A DNA stretch of 29,513 nucleotides from Bacteroidales bacterium UBA1223 (GTDB taxonomy: Bacteria; Bacteroidota; Bacteroidia; Bacteroidales; P3): the NCBI GenBank assembly GCA_002309155.1, contig DBXB01000041.1:15015-44527 (forward strand). The letters are read 5' to 3'. How positions within the stretch are numbered: position 1 is the first letter of the stretch; every line of letters starts with the position of its first letter. A program made the translations under genes and the position numbers. The notes under the pieces are model-generated. The model worked only from the letters and a program-made list of their open reading frames with translations, was not told the origin of the DNA and did not search any database. Below, one piece after another: positions 7,547-14,927 of the stretch.

Positions 7547-8260
7547 TTATCTCTTTTTGAACTTGGTAATCATCTCTATGTCGTTGGGCTCAGGGTCGTC
7601 TGAGATGTAGGTGACCTTGAGGTAGGCGATGTCTTTCAGAAAGTCGATGCTCCCTACCTGTACCTTCACGATGTCTAGTCCTGTGCGTTGACGCAGGTCG
7701 GCGAGCAACTCCTCACGACGCTCGGGGACAATGAGGGCTATCTTCTCGTAGGTGATGATTTTCTGCGATTTGTGGTTGGACATCCCCGCCGCCTCAAGTA
7801 TCCAGATTATGGCGATGAAGAGGATGTTTACGGCGATGAACGAGGCGTAACTCGTCGCCATGCCTGCGCCATTGATGATGCTAATAGCGATGAGTACGAA
7901 GAGGTAGGTCATCTCTCGTATTGGCAACTGCTCGGTACGGTAACGTATCATGCTGAAGATACCGAAGAGTCCAAGGGCTATGCCAACCTCAATCTTCATA
8001 TTCTGCAGATTGTAGAGGATAAGGAATATCGCCGTGCTGAAAAGCAGATAGGTGAAGTAGTAATCACGCCGGCGACTCTTGCGATAATAGAAGAAATGGG
8101 TTATAAGCCAGCATACCAACAGGTTGATGCCGAAGAGAATAAGTAACCGCCAGAGACTTGGGGCATCGAAAACGGGAAGCCCGAGAAAGTCTATGGATTG
8201 TTCTTCGGCATTGCCGAAACGTGCGGCGATACTAGCGTCAAATTCTTCTGTCTGTAACAT
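7547..8260 (-). CDS. DUF4956 family membrane protein
   Basis: This 237-residue protein has four hydrophobic segments (about 34-57, 68-85, 90-105, 118-157 as a long pair) and a soluble C-terminal domain (about 165-237) that resembles a small ferredoxin-like fold. The motif LGLFGIFSMIRYRTEQLPIREM is diagnostic of DUF4956. Family knowledge: DUF4956 genes are repeatedly found beside genes for VTC-domain (polyphosphate polymerase type) proteins, as here. A membrane partner of the VTC protein is therefore a fair inference. The biochemical role is unknown. Confidence 0.88.
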   Translation of the reverse strand: MLQTEEFDASIAARFGNAEEQSIDFLGLPVFDAPSLWRLLILFGINLLVCWLITHFFYYRKSRRRDYYFTYLLFSTAIFLILYNLQNMKIEVGIALGLFGIFSMIRYRTEQLPIREMTYLFVLIAISIINGAGMATSYASFIAVNILFIAIIWILEAAGMSNHKSQKIITYEKIALIVPERREELLADLRQRTGLDIVKVQVGSIDFLKDIAYLKVTYISDDPEPNDIEMITKFKKR

Positions 8261-8269
8261 GGCGATTTA

Positions 8270-8297
8270 AATTGAAAATTGAAAGTTGAAAATTGAA
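8270..8297. repeat. Heptamer array, 4 units (AATTGAA type), intergenic
   Basis: Four uninterrupted heptamers: AATTGAA, AATTGAA, AGTTGAA, AATTGAA. They lie 9 bp before the DUF4956 start. Same unit and orientation as the arrays inside nqrB, nqrF and the VTC gene. Confidence 0.85.
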
Positions 8298-8302
8298 TTA
8301 TC

Positions 8303-8374
8303 GTGTCCTGTGACCCGTGACCCGTGATCCGAGATTGTATCGTTTTACCGTTCACTGGTCACCGTTCACTGGTC
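8303..8374. repeat. GTGACCC-type and ACCGTTC/ACTGGTC heptamer arrays
   Basis: Units GTGTCCT, GTGACCC, GTGACCC, GTGATCC (8303-8330) are followed after 16 bp by ACCGTTC, ACTGGTC, ACCGTTC, ACTGGTC (8347-8374). Read on the minus strand the second set is also GTGAnnn-like, so the halves can pair (GTGACC with GGTCAC). The VTC gene ends inside the second set: its last codons and TGA stop (8359-8361) come from these heptamers. Confidence 0.8.
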
Positions 8375-9150
8375 ACGACCTTATTAATATACAGTAATTT
8401 GGGTTTGAATCGGTTGTGTTTTGCTGAGGGGTCAGTGAGGGCGGTGCCGATGCAGTATTTGCTCATACGTCGTGGCAGGATGTGCATCTCGTGCAATGCC
8501 CGCTCAATGTCTGACTGTGGCGCTCCCACCTCATGCTTCACCTCAATCACCAACAGTCTGCTGATGTCGGCGTCTATGCCCGTTGCCCTGTTGTGGAATG
8601 TTATGTCGCTGTCTATGGTGACTCGCTCACTCATTCCTTTATCCACCAATGTGATTCGCTCAAAACGATTCTCCAGGCAGGGATGAAGGGAATTGGGAAT
8701 TGAAAATTGAGAATTGAAAGAATAGGGGGTGTTCTGCTCGATGAAGTCTCTCACTTCGGGTATCTCGTCAGCGTGGTCGAACATGCTCACATCTATGGGT
8801 ATCCGTACTTTGCTGGTCTTCTTTTTGTTGTCTTTGTTTTTGATCTCGAAAAAGGTGGTGTCTGTCGAACGGTAAGTGCGTACACGCAGTTTCTGGCGGT
8901 TGAGTTTTTTGTTGTGATGCATGGTGTACATCTCAAGGTCTGCAGTGTCGAAATAGAGCGTGCGGTAGGGGGCAAGGGCCTTGCCGTCAATGTGCTGAAC
9001 ATAATAGCTGTCGCTGATGCGTGACAGCAACTCCTCTAACCGAGCCGCCGAGGTCATGTATTTATGGTCTATGCGGTTCATCAGACGGACTGACTTCATG
9101 TCGTCGAGTCCGATAGATGACATTTGGTTCAGAATGCTCATTGCGTGCAA
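8359..9150 (-). CDS. VTC-domain protein (polyphosphate polymerase type)
   Basis: VTC domains form a tunnel of basic residues that, in the yeast vacuolar complex, makes polyphosphate from ATP. The 263-residue protein shows the expected strands with charged residues: RIDHKYM at 26-32, APYRTLYFDT at 60-69, RQKLRVRTY at 85-93, FFEIKNK at 100-106, VTIDSDITF at 177-185, VIEVKHE at 201-207. Family assignment is firm; polymer synthesis here is inferred. Residues 144-154 (FNSQFSIPNS) are encoded by a heptamer array and look like an inserted loop. The C-terminus (VVTSER and the stop) lies in a second heptamer array. The start is uncertain: Met1, Met4 and Met10 are all possible. It sits directly upstream of the DUF4956 gene, a known pairing. 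Confidence 0.88.
   Translation of the reverse strand: MHAMSILNQMSSIGLDDMKSVRLMNRIDHKYMTSAARLEELLSRISDSYYVQHIDGKALAPYRTLYFDTADLEMYTMHHNKKLNRQKLRVRTYRSTDTTFFEIKNKDNKKKTSKVRIPIDVSMFDHADEIPEVRDFIEQNTPYSFNSQFSIPNSLHPCLENRFERITLVDKGMSERVTIDSDITFHNRATGIDADISRLLVIEVKHEVGAPQSDIERALHEMHILPRRMSKYCIGTALTDPSAKHNRFKPKLLYINKVVTSER
8691..8718. repeat. Heptamer array, 4 units, inside the VTC gene
   Basis: AATTGGG, AATTGAA, AATTGAG, AATTGAA in tandem. On the coding (minus) strand the array is read through in frame as SFNSQFSIPNS. The unit matches arrays in nearby intergenic gaps, which points to insertion rather than native sequence. Confidence 0.85.
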
Positions 9151-9183
9151 CTTGTGCTGACTACTTGCGTTCTGCGAACAACG

Positions 9184-9597
9184 CTACTTGTACGAGTATT
9201 CAAACGTCTTGGTGCTCTCCAACTTTCCGTTGGGCTTGTAGTTATATTGTTTCTTGCGGGTTCCGTTGTTGTTGTATTCGAAATGCTTGATACGCACGGG
9301 TTTGTTTTTGCTGTCATAATCCACCTGCTCCTTGCATAGTGTCGAGTTCCCCTCATAGCTGTAGGTGGTACGCTTCTTCTGACCATAGGAGGCATATTCT
9401 ATCTCCTCTATCTTTCTGCCCAGTTCGTCGTAGGTCACCATGTTGTCGAGATAGTGGGTCGTCGAACCAGCGCGGGTATTCCACTCCTTGACGACGAGGT
9501 TTTTCTTGCGTTCCCGCTTGTCAGGTTTGTTCTGCTGTGCCCATACAGTGCCCCCGATAAGACAGATTACTATTAAGATTAAGAGGCGTTTCTTCAT
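9184..9597 (-). CDS. Small secreted protein with YD-repeat-like strands
   Basis: This 137-residue product has a clear signal peptide (MKKRLLILIVICLIGGTVWA, then QQ). The mature part is basic and Tyr-rich, with short recurring strand motifs such as YDELGRKIEEIEYA, RTTYSYEG, KHFEYNNNGTRKKQYNY and FEYSYK, reminiscent of YD/RHS-type or MORN-like hairpin repeats. No catalytic motif is seen and I do not recognise the family. It ends 33 bp upstream of the VTC gene and could be co-transcribed with VTC-DUF4956; a role at the cell surface is inference. Confidence 0.7.
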   Translation of the reverse strand: MKKRLLILIVICLIGGTVWAQQNKPDKRERKKNLVVKEWNTRAGSTTHYLDNMVTYDELGRKIEEIEYASYGQKKRTTYSYEGNSTLCKEQVDYDSKNKPVRIKHFEYNNNGTRKKQYNYKPNGKLESTKTFEYSYK

Positions 9598-9655
9598 TAT
9601 GCTGGTATTTGGTGTGTAATATATCTTAAGGGGTGAAAAACATATAATTTACCCT

Positions 9656-9694
9656 TGCAAAATATAACGATATTAATCGTGAAGTATTTTGCAA
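9656..9694. promoter_or_regulatory. Perfect 10-bp inverted repeat between sdhB and the small secreted protein gene
   Basis: TTGCAAAATA (9656-9665) and TATTTTGCAA (9685-9694) are perfect inverted repeats with a 20-bp spacer that itself contains ACGAT/ATCGT arms. The right arm overlaps a TAnnTTTG match on the minus strand (TATCTTTG at 9692-9699). The arrangement suggests an operator over a promoter for the 9597 gene, or a structured sdhB 3' end. No T-run follows directly. Confidence 0.4.
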
Positions 9695-9699
9695 AGATA
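9692..9699 (-). promoter_or_regulatory. Candidate -7 element for the small secreted protein/VTC/DUF4956 genes
   Basis: The minus strand reads TATCTTTG, an exact TAnnTTTG. It lies 95 bp upstream of the start at 9597, leaving a leader of about 85-90 nt that contains part of the inverted repeat at 9656-9694. No clear -33 TTTG was found. Confidence 0.4.
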
Positions 9700-9713
9700 T
9701 GTTGTCGTTTTTG

Positions 9714-10475
9714 TTATTCCGGTCTTTTGTTGCCGCCAAAGATTTGGCAGATCCACTCTCTGTTGAGGCGTGCTATGTTCTGACGTTTTATCTGCTTGGG
9801 GCATTCGGCTTCGCAGGCGTAGGTGTTGGTGCAGCTGCCGAAGCCAAGTTCGTCCATTCTGCACACCATCTTCTTGACCCGCTCAGTGGCTTCGACCTGT
9901 CCTTGGGGCAGCAGTGCCAGATGACTTACCTTGGCTCCGACAAAGAGCATGGCGCTGGCGTTCTTGCATGCCGCCACACATGCTCCACAACCGATGCACT
10001 CGGCGGCATCCATAGCCATGTCCGCGAAACGCTTGGGTATGGGGATGGCGTTGGCATCGGGCACTCCGCCGGTGGTTACGCTGACATAGCCGCCGGCTTG
10101 GATTATCTTGTCGAATGCGCTGCGGTCTACCACGAGGTCGCGGATGACAGGGAAGGCTTTGGCACGCCAAGGCTCTATCCATATCTCGTCGCCGTCCTTG
10201 AATTTGCGCATGTGGAGCTGGCATGTGGTGACACCGTCGTCGTTGCCGTGGGGACGACCGTTGATGTAGAGTCCGCACATTCCGCAGATGCCTTCGCGAC
10301 AGTCGTTGTCGAAACAGACTGGGTGGGCGATGTGGTCATTTATGAGCTGTTCATTGAGGATGTCGAGCATCTCAAGGAATGAGCAATCTGGCGATATGTC
10401 GCTGACTTTGTAAGTCTCAAAACTTCCTTTTGCCTTGGCGTTCTCCTGACGCCATATATGTAGGGTGAAATTCAT
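9714..10475 (-). CDS. sdhB: Succinate dehydrogenase/fumarate reductase iron-sulfur subunit
   Basis: The electron-transfer subunit linking the quinone-reactive cytochrome b to the flavoprotein. 253 residues. The N-terminal ferredoxin domain has Cys 59, 64 and 67 (CREGICGMC) and a fourth Cys at 85 for [2Fe-2S]. The C-terminal domain has CIGCGACVAACKNAS (160-174), Cys 205, Cys 215 and CEAECPK (221-227) for [4Fe-4S] and [3Fe-4S]. It is last in sdhC-sdhA-sdhB, separated from sdhA by a 130-bp gap filled with nonamer repeats. In Bacteroidales this complex works mainly as quinol:fumarate reductase; the direction is inferred from family knowledge and the neighbouring aspA. Confidence 0.96.
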   Translation of the reverse strand: MNFTLHIWRQENAKAKGSFETYKVSDISPDCSFLEMLDILNEQLINDHIAHPVCFDNDCREGICGMCGLYINGRPHGNDDGVTTCQLHMRKFKDGDEIWIEPWRAKAFPVIRDLVVDRSAFDKIIQAGGYVSVTTGGVPDANAIPIPKRFADMAMDAAECIGCGACVAACKNASAMLFVGAKVSHLALLPQGQVEATERVKKMVCRMDELGFGSCTNTYACEAECPKQIKRQNIARLNREWICQIFGGNKRPE

Positions 10476-10489
10476 TTCTGTTGATTATA

Positions 10490-10605
10490 AAGGTTATAAA
10501 GGTTTTAAGGGTTAGAAAGGTTATAAGGGTTTAAAGGGTTTTAGTGGTATGAAAGCAACCACTTTTTAACCTTTCAAGTGAAGCGACCCTTTTTAACCTT
10601 TTCAA
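10490..10605. repeat. Nonamer array and oppositely oriented copies between sdhA and sdhB
   Basis: Six consecutive 9-bp units follow the pattern ARGGTTWDA (first unit AAGGTTATA) from 10490 to 10543. They are followed by TTTTTAACCTTT and TTTTTAACCTTTTC in the opposite sense (about 10562-10602), with AGTGGT/ACCACT as a central stem. The 130-bp gap is large for an sdhA-sdhB junction and the folded RNA could separate or stabilise the two messages. No ORF is present. Confidence 0.7.
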
Positions 10606-12546
10606 CTAATTTTTATAGTTTCTTGTGGCTATCTTGATATGCTCGTAGTTGAGCTCTTCTTTGTGAAGCGTCTCGGGTTTGCCGTGACCTTGATACTCCC
10701 ATGCGGCGACATACATGAAGTTCTCGTCGTTGCGGAGTGTCTCACCATCCTCGGTCTGACTCTCGGTGCGGAAGTGGCCGCCACACGACTCTTTTCGATG
10801 CAATGCATCGGCGGTGATGAGGCGTGCCAGTTCGAAATAGTCGGCGAGACGCAGGGCTTTCTCCATCTCGGGATTGAAACTCTCTATATCTCCAGGTACC
10901 TGCACGTGCTGCCAGAATTCGTTCTCCAGTTCGTCAATCATTGTGGCGGCTTTAGTGAGGCTCTCCTCGTTGCGACTCATTCCGACATACTCCCACATTA
11001 TCTTGCCTAAGGCTTTGTGGAAGTGATCCACGGTCTTGTCACCCTTGATGGCCATCAGTCGCTCCTCACGTTGACGCACGCTCTGTTCGGCTTCGTCGAA
11101 TTCAGTAGTGTCGGTGGGGATATGACCCACGGTAATCTGGTCGGCGAGGTAATTCTGCAGGGTGTAGGGTAGGACGAAGTAGCCGTCGGCGAGTCCTTGC
11201 ATCAATGCCGACGCTCCGAGGCGGTTGGCTCCATGGTCGCTGAAGTTGCATTCGCCGGCGGCGAAGAGGCCCGGGATGGTGGTCTGTAACTCGTAGTCGA
11301 CCCAGAGTCCACCCATGGTGTAGTGAACGGCGGGATAAATCATCATCGGCGTCTCGTAAGGATTCTCGTCGGTGATTTTCTGGTACATCTGGAAGAGGTT
11401 GCCATATTTCTGCTCCACGACTTTGCGACCCAGACGCTGGATGGCGTCGGCGAAGTCGAGGAATACTGCCAGACCTGTGGGACCTACGCCGTAACCTGCG
11501 TCGCAACGCTCCTTGGCGGCACGGCTGGCGACATCGCGAGGCACCAGGTTGCCGAAGGCGGGGTAGCGGCGCTCAAGGTAGTAGTCGCGCTCCTTTTCGG
11601 GTATGTCGTTGGCTTTCTTCTTCCCAGCACGGATGGCTTCGGCATCCTCTTTCTTCTTTGGCACCCAGATACGGCCGTCGTTGCGCAGGCTCTCGCTCAT
11701 CAAGGTGAGCTTCGACTGGTAGTCGCCGTGGACGGGGATGCAGGTGGGGTGTATCTGCACATAGCAGGGGTTGGCGAAAGCGGCGCCTTTGCGGTGGCAT
11801 ATCCATGCGGCACTGCCATTACTGTTCATGGCGTTAGTGCTGAGGAAGTATACGTTGCCGTAACCGCCGGTGGCAAGCACTACGGCATGGGCGGCGTAAC
11901 GCTCCAGCTTACCAGTGACTAGGTTGCGGACGATGATGCCACGGGCACGACCATCGATGATTACCAACTCTTCCATCTCGCAACGATTGTGGAGACGTAC
12001 ACTGCCACGCTCTATCTCACGGCTCAGTGCGCCGTAGGCGCCGAGAAGCAGCTGCTGTCCCGTCTGGCCACGGGCATAGAAGGTGCGGCTGACCTGTGCG
12101 CCACCGAAGGAGCGGTTGTCGAGGAGTCCGCTGTAGTCGCGGGCAAAGGGCACACCCTGTGCCACGCACTGGTCGATGATGTCGCCACTGACCTCCGCAA
12201 GGCGGTAGACGTTGGCTTCGCGGGCACGGTAGTCGCCTCCCTTGATGGTGTCGCGGAACAGGCGCTCAATACTGTCGCCGTCGTTCTGATAGTTCTTGGC
12301 GGCGTTGATGCCTCCCTGTGCGGCGATGCTGTGGGCACGTCGTGGCGAGTCCTGTATGCAGAAGATGTCAACATTGAAGCCGAGCGCGCCCAAAGAGGCG
12401 GCTGCGGATGCTCCCGCCAGACCGGTGCCGACGACGATAATGTCGAGCTTGCGTTTGTTGGCGGGGTTGACAAGCTTCTGGTTTATCTTGTAATTGGTCC
12501 ATTTTTCGGAGAGTGGACCTTCAGGTATCTTGGAGTCTAAATTCAT
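10606..12546 (-). CDS. sdhA: Succinate dehydrogenase/fumarate reductase flavoprotein subunit
   Basis: The catalytic subunit interconverting fumarate and succinate. 646 residues, as usual for the Bacteroidetes/epsilon-type enzymes. The dinucleotide-binding motif GTGLAGASAA is at 40-49 and the expected covalent-FAD His is His72 in AHSIAAQGG. The capping and catalytic regions are present: YVQIHPTCIPV, HYTMGGLWVDYE and DHGANRLGASALMQG. The C-terminal helical domain carries the expected SCGGHFR segment (the SRGAHFR-like motif). The gene starts 33 bp after sdhC; that whole gap is a heptamer array. Confidence 0.97.
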   Translation of the reverse strand: MNLDSKIPEGPLSEKWTNYKINQKLVNPANKRKLDIIVVGTGLAGASAAASLGALGFNVDIFCIQDSPRRAHSIAAQGGINAAKNYQNDGDSIERLFRDTIKGGDYRAREANVYRLAEVSGDIIDQCVAQGVPFARDYSGLLDNRSFGGAQVSRTFYARGQTGQQLLLGAYGALSREIERGSVRLHNRCEMEELVIIDGRARGIIVRNLVTGKLERYAAHAVVLATGGYGNVYFLSTNAMNSNGSAAWICHRKGAAFANPCYVQIHPTCIPVHGDYQSKLTLMSESLRNDGRIWVPKKKEDAEAIRAGKKKANDIPEKERDYYLERRYPAFGNLVPRDVASRAAKERCDAGYGVGPTGLAVFLDFADAIQRLGRKVVEQKYGNLFQMYQKITDENPYETPMMIYPAVHYTMGGLWVDYELQTTIPGLFAAGECNFSDHGANRLGASALMQGLADGYFVLPYTLQNYLADQITVGHIPTDTTEFDEAEQSVRQREERLMAIKGDKTVDHFHKALGKIMWEYVGMSRNEESLTKAATMIDELENEFWQHVQVPGDIESFNPEMEKALRLADYFELARLITADALHRKESCGGHFRTESQTEDGETLRNDENFMYVAAWEYQGHGKPETLHKEELNYEHIKIATRNYKN

Positions 12547-12549
12547 TCG

Positions 12550-12577
12550 AATTGAGAATTGAAAATTGAGAATTGAA
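12550..12577. repeat. Heptamer array, 4 units, filling the sdhC-sdhA gap
   Basis: AATTGAG, AATTGAA, AATTGAG, AATTGAA in tandem, followed by AATTACA. The array occupies almost the whole 33-bp space between the sdhC stop (12580) and the sdhA start (12546). Same unit and orientation as the intragenic arrays. Confidence 0.9.
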
Positions 12578-12579
12578 AA

Positions 12580-13419
12580 TTACAAGCCGAAGAACACGCC
12601 TATCGGCACAATGGCAAAGCCGAGGCAGATGACCCAGCAGTAGATGATGCCGAGCACCTCTATGAGACGGCTGTATTTGTAGTGGTTCAGGCCAAAGGTC
12701 TGGAACGCCGACTCGAAGCCGTGACGTATGTGCAGTCCTACGAGGAAGAAGAAGACCAGATAGCACAGCACTATGTGCCAGACGCTGAATTTCTGATGTG
12801 CTATGGTGTAAAAGTCGGGCTCGAACTCCGCCTCGGGGAAGGCTTCCTGCAACACTGCCTTATCCTCGGCGCTGATCTGGCGAATCCACAGCATGTCATC
12901 GCTTGCCTTGCCGTCGTTGATAAGGTTAAGGAACACCATCTGAGCCTCCTCGCTGACTTCCAGAGTGGGGCTGTTGTTCATGAATTCCTCGGTTTTTACC
13001 ATATAGGTGCCTTCGACGAAGTTGATCTTGACGAAGAAGAAGTCGTAGAAGTGGAACACAAGGCATAACAGCAACAGACTGCCGCTGACGATGGCCAGCT
13101 TGCTACCTTTGGCTGTCTTGGTGCGACTTGGTTTGTGATAACCCACCGGGCGGTTCCGTTTGTTCAAGAACCAGACCCACACGGCTAGAACCGCATGTAG
13201 GATAAAGCATGCGAACAGTATGATTTCGAAGATTTTCACGAAGTCGCTCCCCATGAAATGACAGAAGGCGCCGTAGGCCTTGCCACCATCGTGGAGCAGT
13301 ATCAGCAGGTTGGCGCACATGTGGAACAGCAGGAACACCAACAGAAATGCACCAAACAGTCCTATCAGCAGTTTCTTTGTGATAGAACTGATTTTAATTA
13401 GTTTATGAGTATCCATCAA
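12580..13419 (-). CDS. sdhC: Succinate dehydrogenase/fumarate reductase cytochrome b subunit with enlarged loop
   Basis: The diheme membrane anchor that exchanges electrons with menaquinone. 279 residues, against roughly 225-235 for most Bacteroidales homologues as I recall them. Five helices are visible at about 16-42, 62-84, 108-130, 212-232 and 253-277. Candidate heme-ligand His residues are in LLFHMCANL (His33), FILHAV (His75), VFHFYD (His123) and VGLHIRHGF (His230/233). The extra length is an acidic segment of about 65 residues between helices 3 and 4 (about 138-205). Met1 or Met2 may be the start (13419 or 13416). First gene of the operon, with a good -7 element upstream. Confidence 0.92.
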   Translation of the reverse strand: MMDTHKLIKISSITKKLLIGLFGAFLLVFLLFHMCANLLILLHDGGKAYGAFCHFMGSDFVKIFEIILFACFILHAVLAVWVWFLNKRNRPVGYHKPSRTKTAKGSKLAIVSGSLLLLCLVFHFYDFFFVKINFVEGTYMVKTEEFMNNSPTLEVSEEAQMVFLNLINDGKASDDMLWIRQISAEDKAVLQEAFPEAEFEPDFYTIAHQKFSVWHIVLCYLVFFFLVGLHIRHGFESAFQTFGLNHYKYSRLIEVLGIIYCWVICLGFAIVPIGVFFGL

Positions 13420-13447
13420 AGATTTGTTTTTTGTATTTTTCCGAATG

Positions 13448-13478
13448 CAAAAATAATCTTTTTTCCCGATACTTTAAA
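13448..13478 (-). promoter_or_regulatory. Candidate sdhCAB promoter
   Basis: Minus strand: TTTA (13475-13478), 19 bp, then TATTTTTG (13448-13455), an exact TAnnTTTG -7 element. The -33 box differs from TTTG at one base and the spacing is right for Bacteroidetes. Transcription would start near 13441, giving a leader of about 20 nt to sdhC. Confidence 0.6.
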
Positions 13479-13523
13479 CTTTTACCCAAATGTTTTTATA
13501 TTTTAAAATAAAAAGTCACTGAC

Positions 13524-13560
13524 AATAATAAGGCGTATCGATGTATGCGTCTTAATTATT
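13524..13560 (-). terminator. Candidate terminator hairpin downstream of nqrF
   Basis: Arms 13524-13537 and 13546-13560 are complementary with a few G-U pairs and one bulge (TAAGGCGTA against TGCGTCTTA is the core). On the minus strand the hairpin is followed after about 9 nt by TTTTTATTTT. It separates the nqr operon from sdhCAB. Confidence 0.4.
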
Positions 13561-13580
13561 GAAAAAGAATCGAAAAACCT

Positions 13581-13615
13581 CTTTAACCTTTAAACCTTAA
13601 CCTTTAACCTTTACC
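13581..13615. repeat. CTTTAAC heptamer-like array downstream of nqrF
   Basis: Units CTTTAAC, CTTTAAAC, CTTAAC, CTTTAAC, CTTTACC (7, 8, 6, 7, 7 bp) abut the nqrF stop region. The motif is the complement of the AAGGTTA-type repeats between sdhA and sdhB, so related repeats lie at both ends of the sdhCA segment. Confidence 0.65.
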
Positions 13616-13619
13616 AATG

Positions 13620-14927
13620 TCATCCTCCAAAGTCGTCGAACATGATGTTTTCACGTTGTACGCCGAGGTTGTCGAGCATGGCGACGACGGCTTTAGACAT
13701 GGGACCGGGGCCACACATGTAGTATTCGATATCTTCAGGCGCGGGATGGTCTTTTAAGTAGGTCTCGTACATCACGTTGTGGACAAAGCCGGCGGTGTAG
13801 GGCACACCTGCTGCGTCGGCCGCAGGGTCGGGACGGTCGAGGGCAAGGTGGAAATGGAAGTTGGGGAAGTCTTTCTCCAAGTTGCGGAAATCGTCGAGAT
13901 AGAAGACCTCATTCAAGGCTCGTGCACCGTAGAAATAGTGCATGGTGCCAGTGTGGTGCAATGTGCGTGTGAGATGCATTATCTGTGCACGCAACGGTGC
14001 CATGCCGGCACCTCCGCCAACCCAGATTCTCTCGGGGAATTGAAAATTGAGAGTTGAAAATTGAGAATCGATTGCTTCTGGTGATTTTTCAACATTCTTC
14101 ACATGGAAGTCACCGTAAGGACCAGACATGATGACTTTGTCACCTGGCTTGAGGGAGAAGATATAGCTCGAGGCTATTCCCGGATTGACATTTTGGAAAC
14201 CGCTGCGGTCGGCTGTGAGTGGTGGTGTGGCGATGCGGACGGTGAGCATGAAGACGTTGCCTTCGGCAGGGTAATTCGCCATAGAGTAGGCACGGACAGT
14301 GGGTTCGGTATTTGAGCAATGGAGTCCGAACATGTGGTTCTTCTCCCACGCCGGCAGGTATTGGTCGCCTATCAAGTTGCGGTCAAAATCGTTGTAATCA
14401 ATCTCGAACTTGGGTATCTTAATCTGTGCGTAGCTTCCAGGGATGAAATCCATCTGCTCACCTTCGGGCAACTGAACCTTGAATTCCTTGATGAATGTCG
14501 CCACGTTGCGGTTGGAGACCACGGTGCATTCATATTCCTTAATGCTCAAGATGCTTGCAGGGATGGCAATATGCAGATCCTCCTTGACTTTGAGTTGGCA
14601 TCCTAGTCGCCAGCCGTCACGAATCTCTTTACGTGTGAAGAAACCGACCTCCGTGGGCAGTATACTGCCACCACCTTTCAGAACCTGACAGCGACATTGG
14701 CCGCAGCTGCCTTTGCCTCCGCAAGCCGACGGCAGATGGATATGTTGCTCGGCGAGGGTGGAGATAAGACTGTTGCCAGTCGGCACTATAAGCTTCTGGT
14801 CGTCGTTTATAGTGATGGTGACGTCGCCCTGCGGCACCAGTTTGGCGCGCAAGACAAGTAACAGCACGACGAGGAGCAGTATTACGGTCAGGAAGACCGC
14901 CAAAGCGGATAGGATAGTGTGAGTCAT
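13620..14927 (-). CDS. nqrF: Na+-translocating NADH:quinone reductase subunit F
   Basis: The NADH-oxidising entry subunit of NQR. 435 residues: N-terminal membrane helix (about 5-27); ferredoxin domain with Cys 69, 75, 78 and 110 for [2Fe-2S]; FAD-binding barrel with RAYSMANYP at 212-220; NADH domain with IWVGGGAGMAPLRAQ at 301-315 and MCGPGPMS near the end. Between GPYGDF (269-274) and the GGGAGMAP motif there is an extra segment of about 25 residues. It contains DSQFSTLNFQF, encoded by a heptamer array, where homologues have only a few residues. The reading frame stays open. Last gene of nqrABCDEF; its start overlaps the nqrE stop by ATGA. Confidence 0.97.
   Translation of the reverse strand: MTHTILSALAVFLTVILLLVVLLLVLRAKLVPQGDVTITINDDQKLIVPTGNSLISTLAEQHIHLPSACGGKGSCGQCRCQVLKGGGSILPTEVGFFTRKEIRDGWRLGCQLKVKEDLHIAIPASILSIKEYECTVVSNRNVATFIKEFKVQLPEGEQMDFIPGSYAQIKIPKFEIDYNDFDRNLIGDQYLPAWEKNHMFGLHCSNTEPTVRAYSMANYPAEGNVFMLTVRIATPPLTADRSGFQNVNPGIASSYIFSLKPGDKVIMSGPYGDFHVKNVEKSPEAIDSQFSTLNFQFPERIWVGGGAGMAPLRAQIMHLTRTLHHTGTMHYFYGARALNEVFYLDDFRNLEKDFPNFHFHLALDRPDPAADAAGVPYTAGFVHNVMYETYLKDHPAPEDIEYYMCGPGPMSKAVVAMLDNLGVQRENIMFDDFGG
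14038..14065. repeat. Heptamer array, 4 units, inside nqrF
   Basis: AATTGAA, AATTGAG, AGTTGAA, AATTGAG, followed by AATCGAT. On the coding strand this is read as SQFSTLNFQF in a loop of the NADH-binding domain. Unit and orientation match the other arrays. Confidence 0.88.

Noticed and set aside
8270..8374. CRISPR array
   Set aside because: Repeats are directly adjacent 7-mers without spacers and no cas genes are near.
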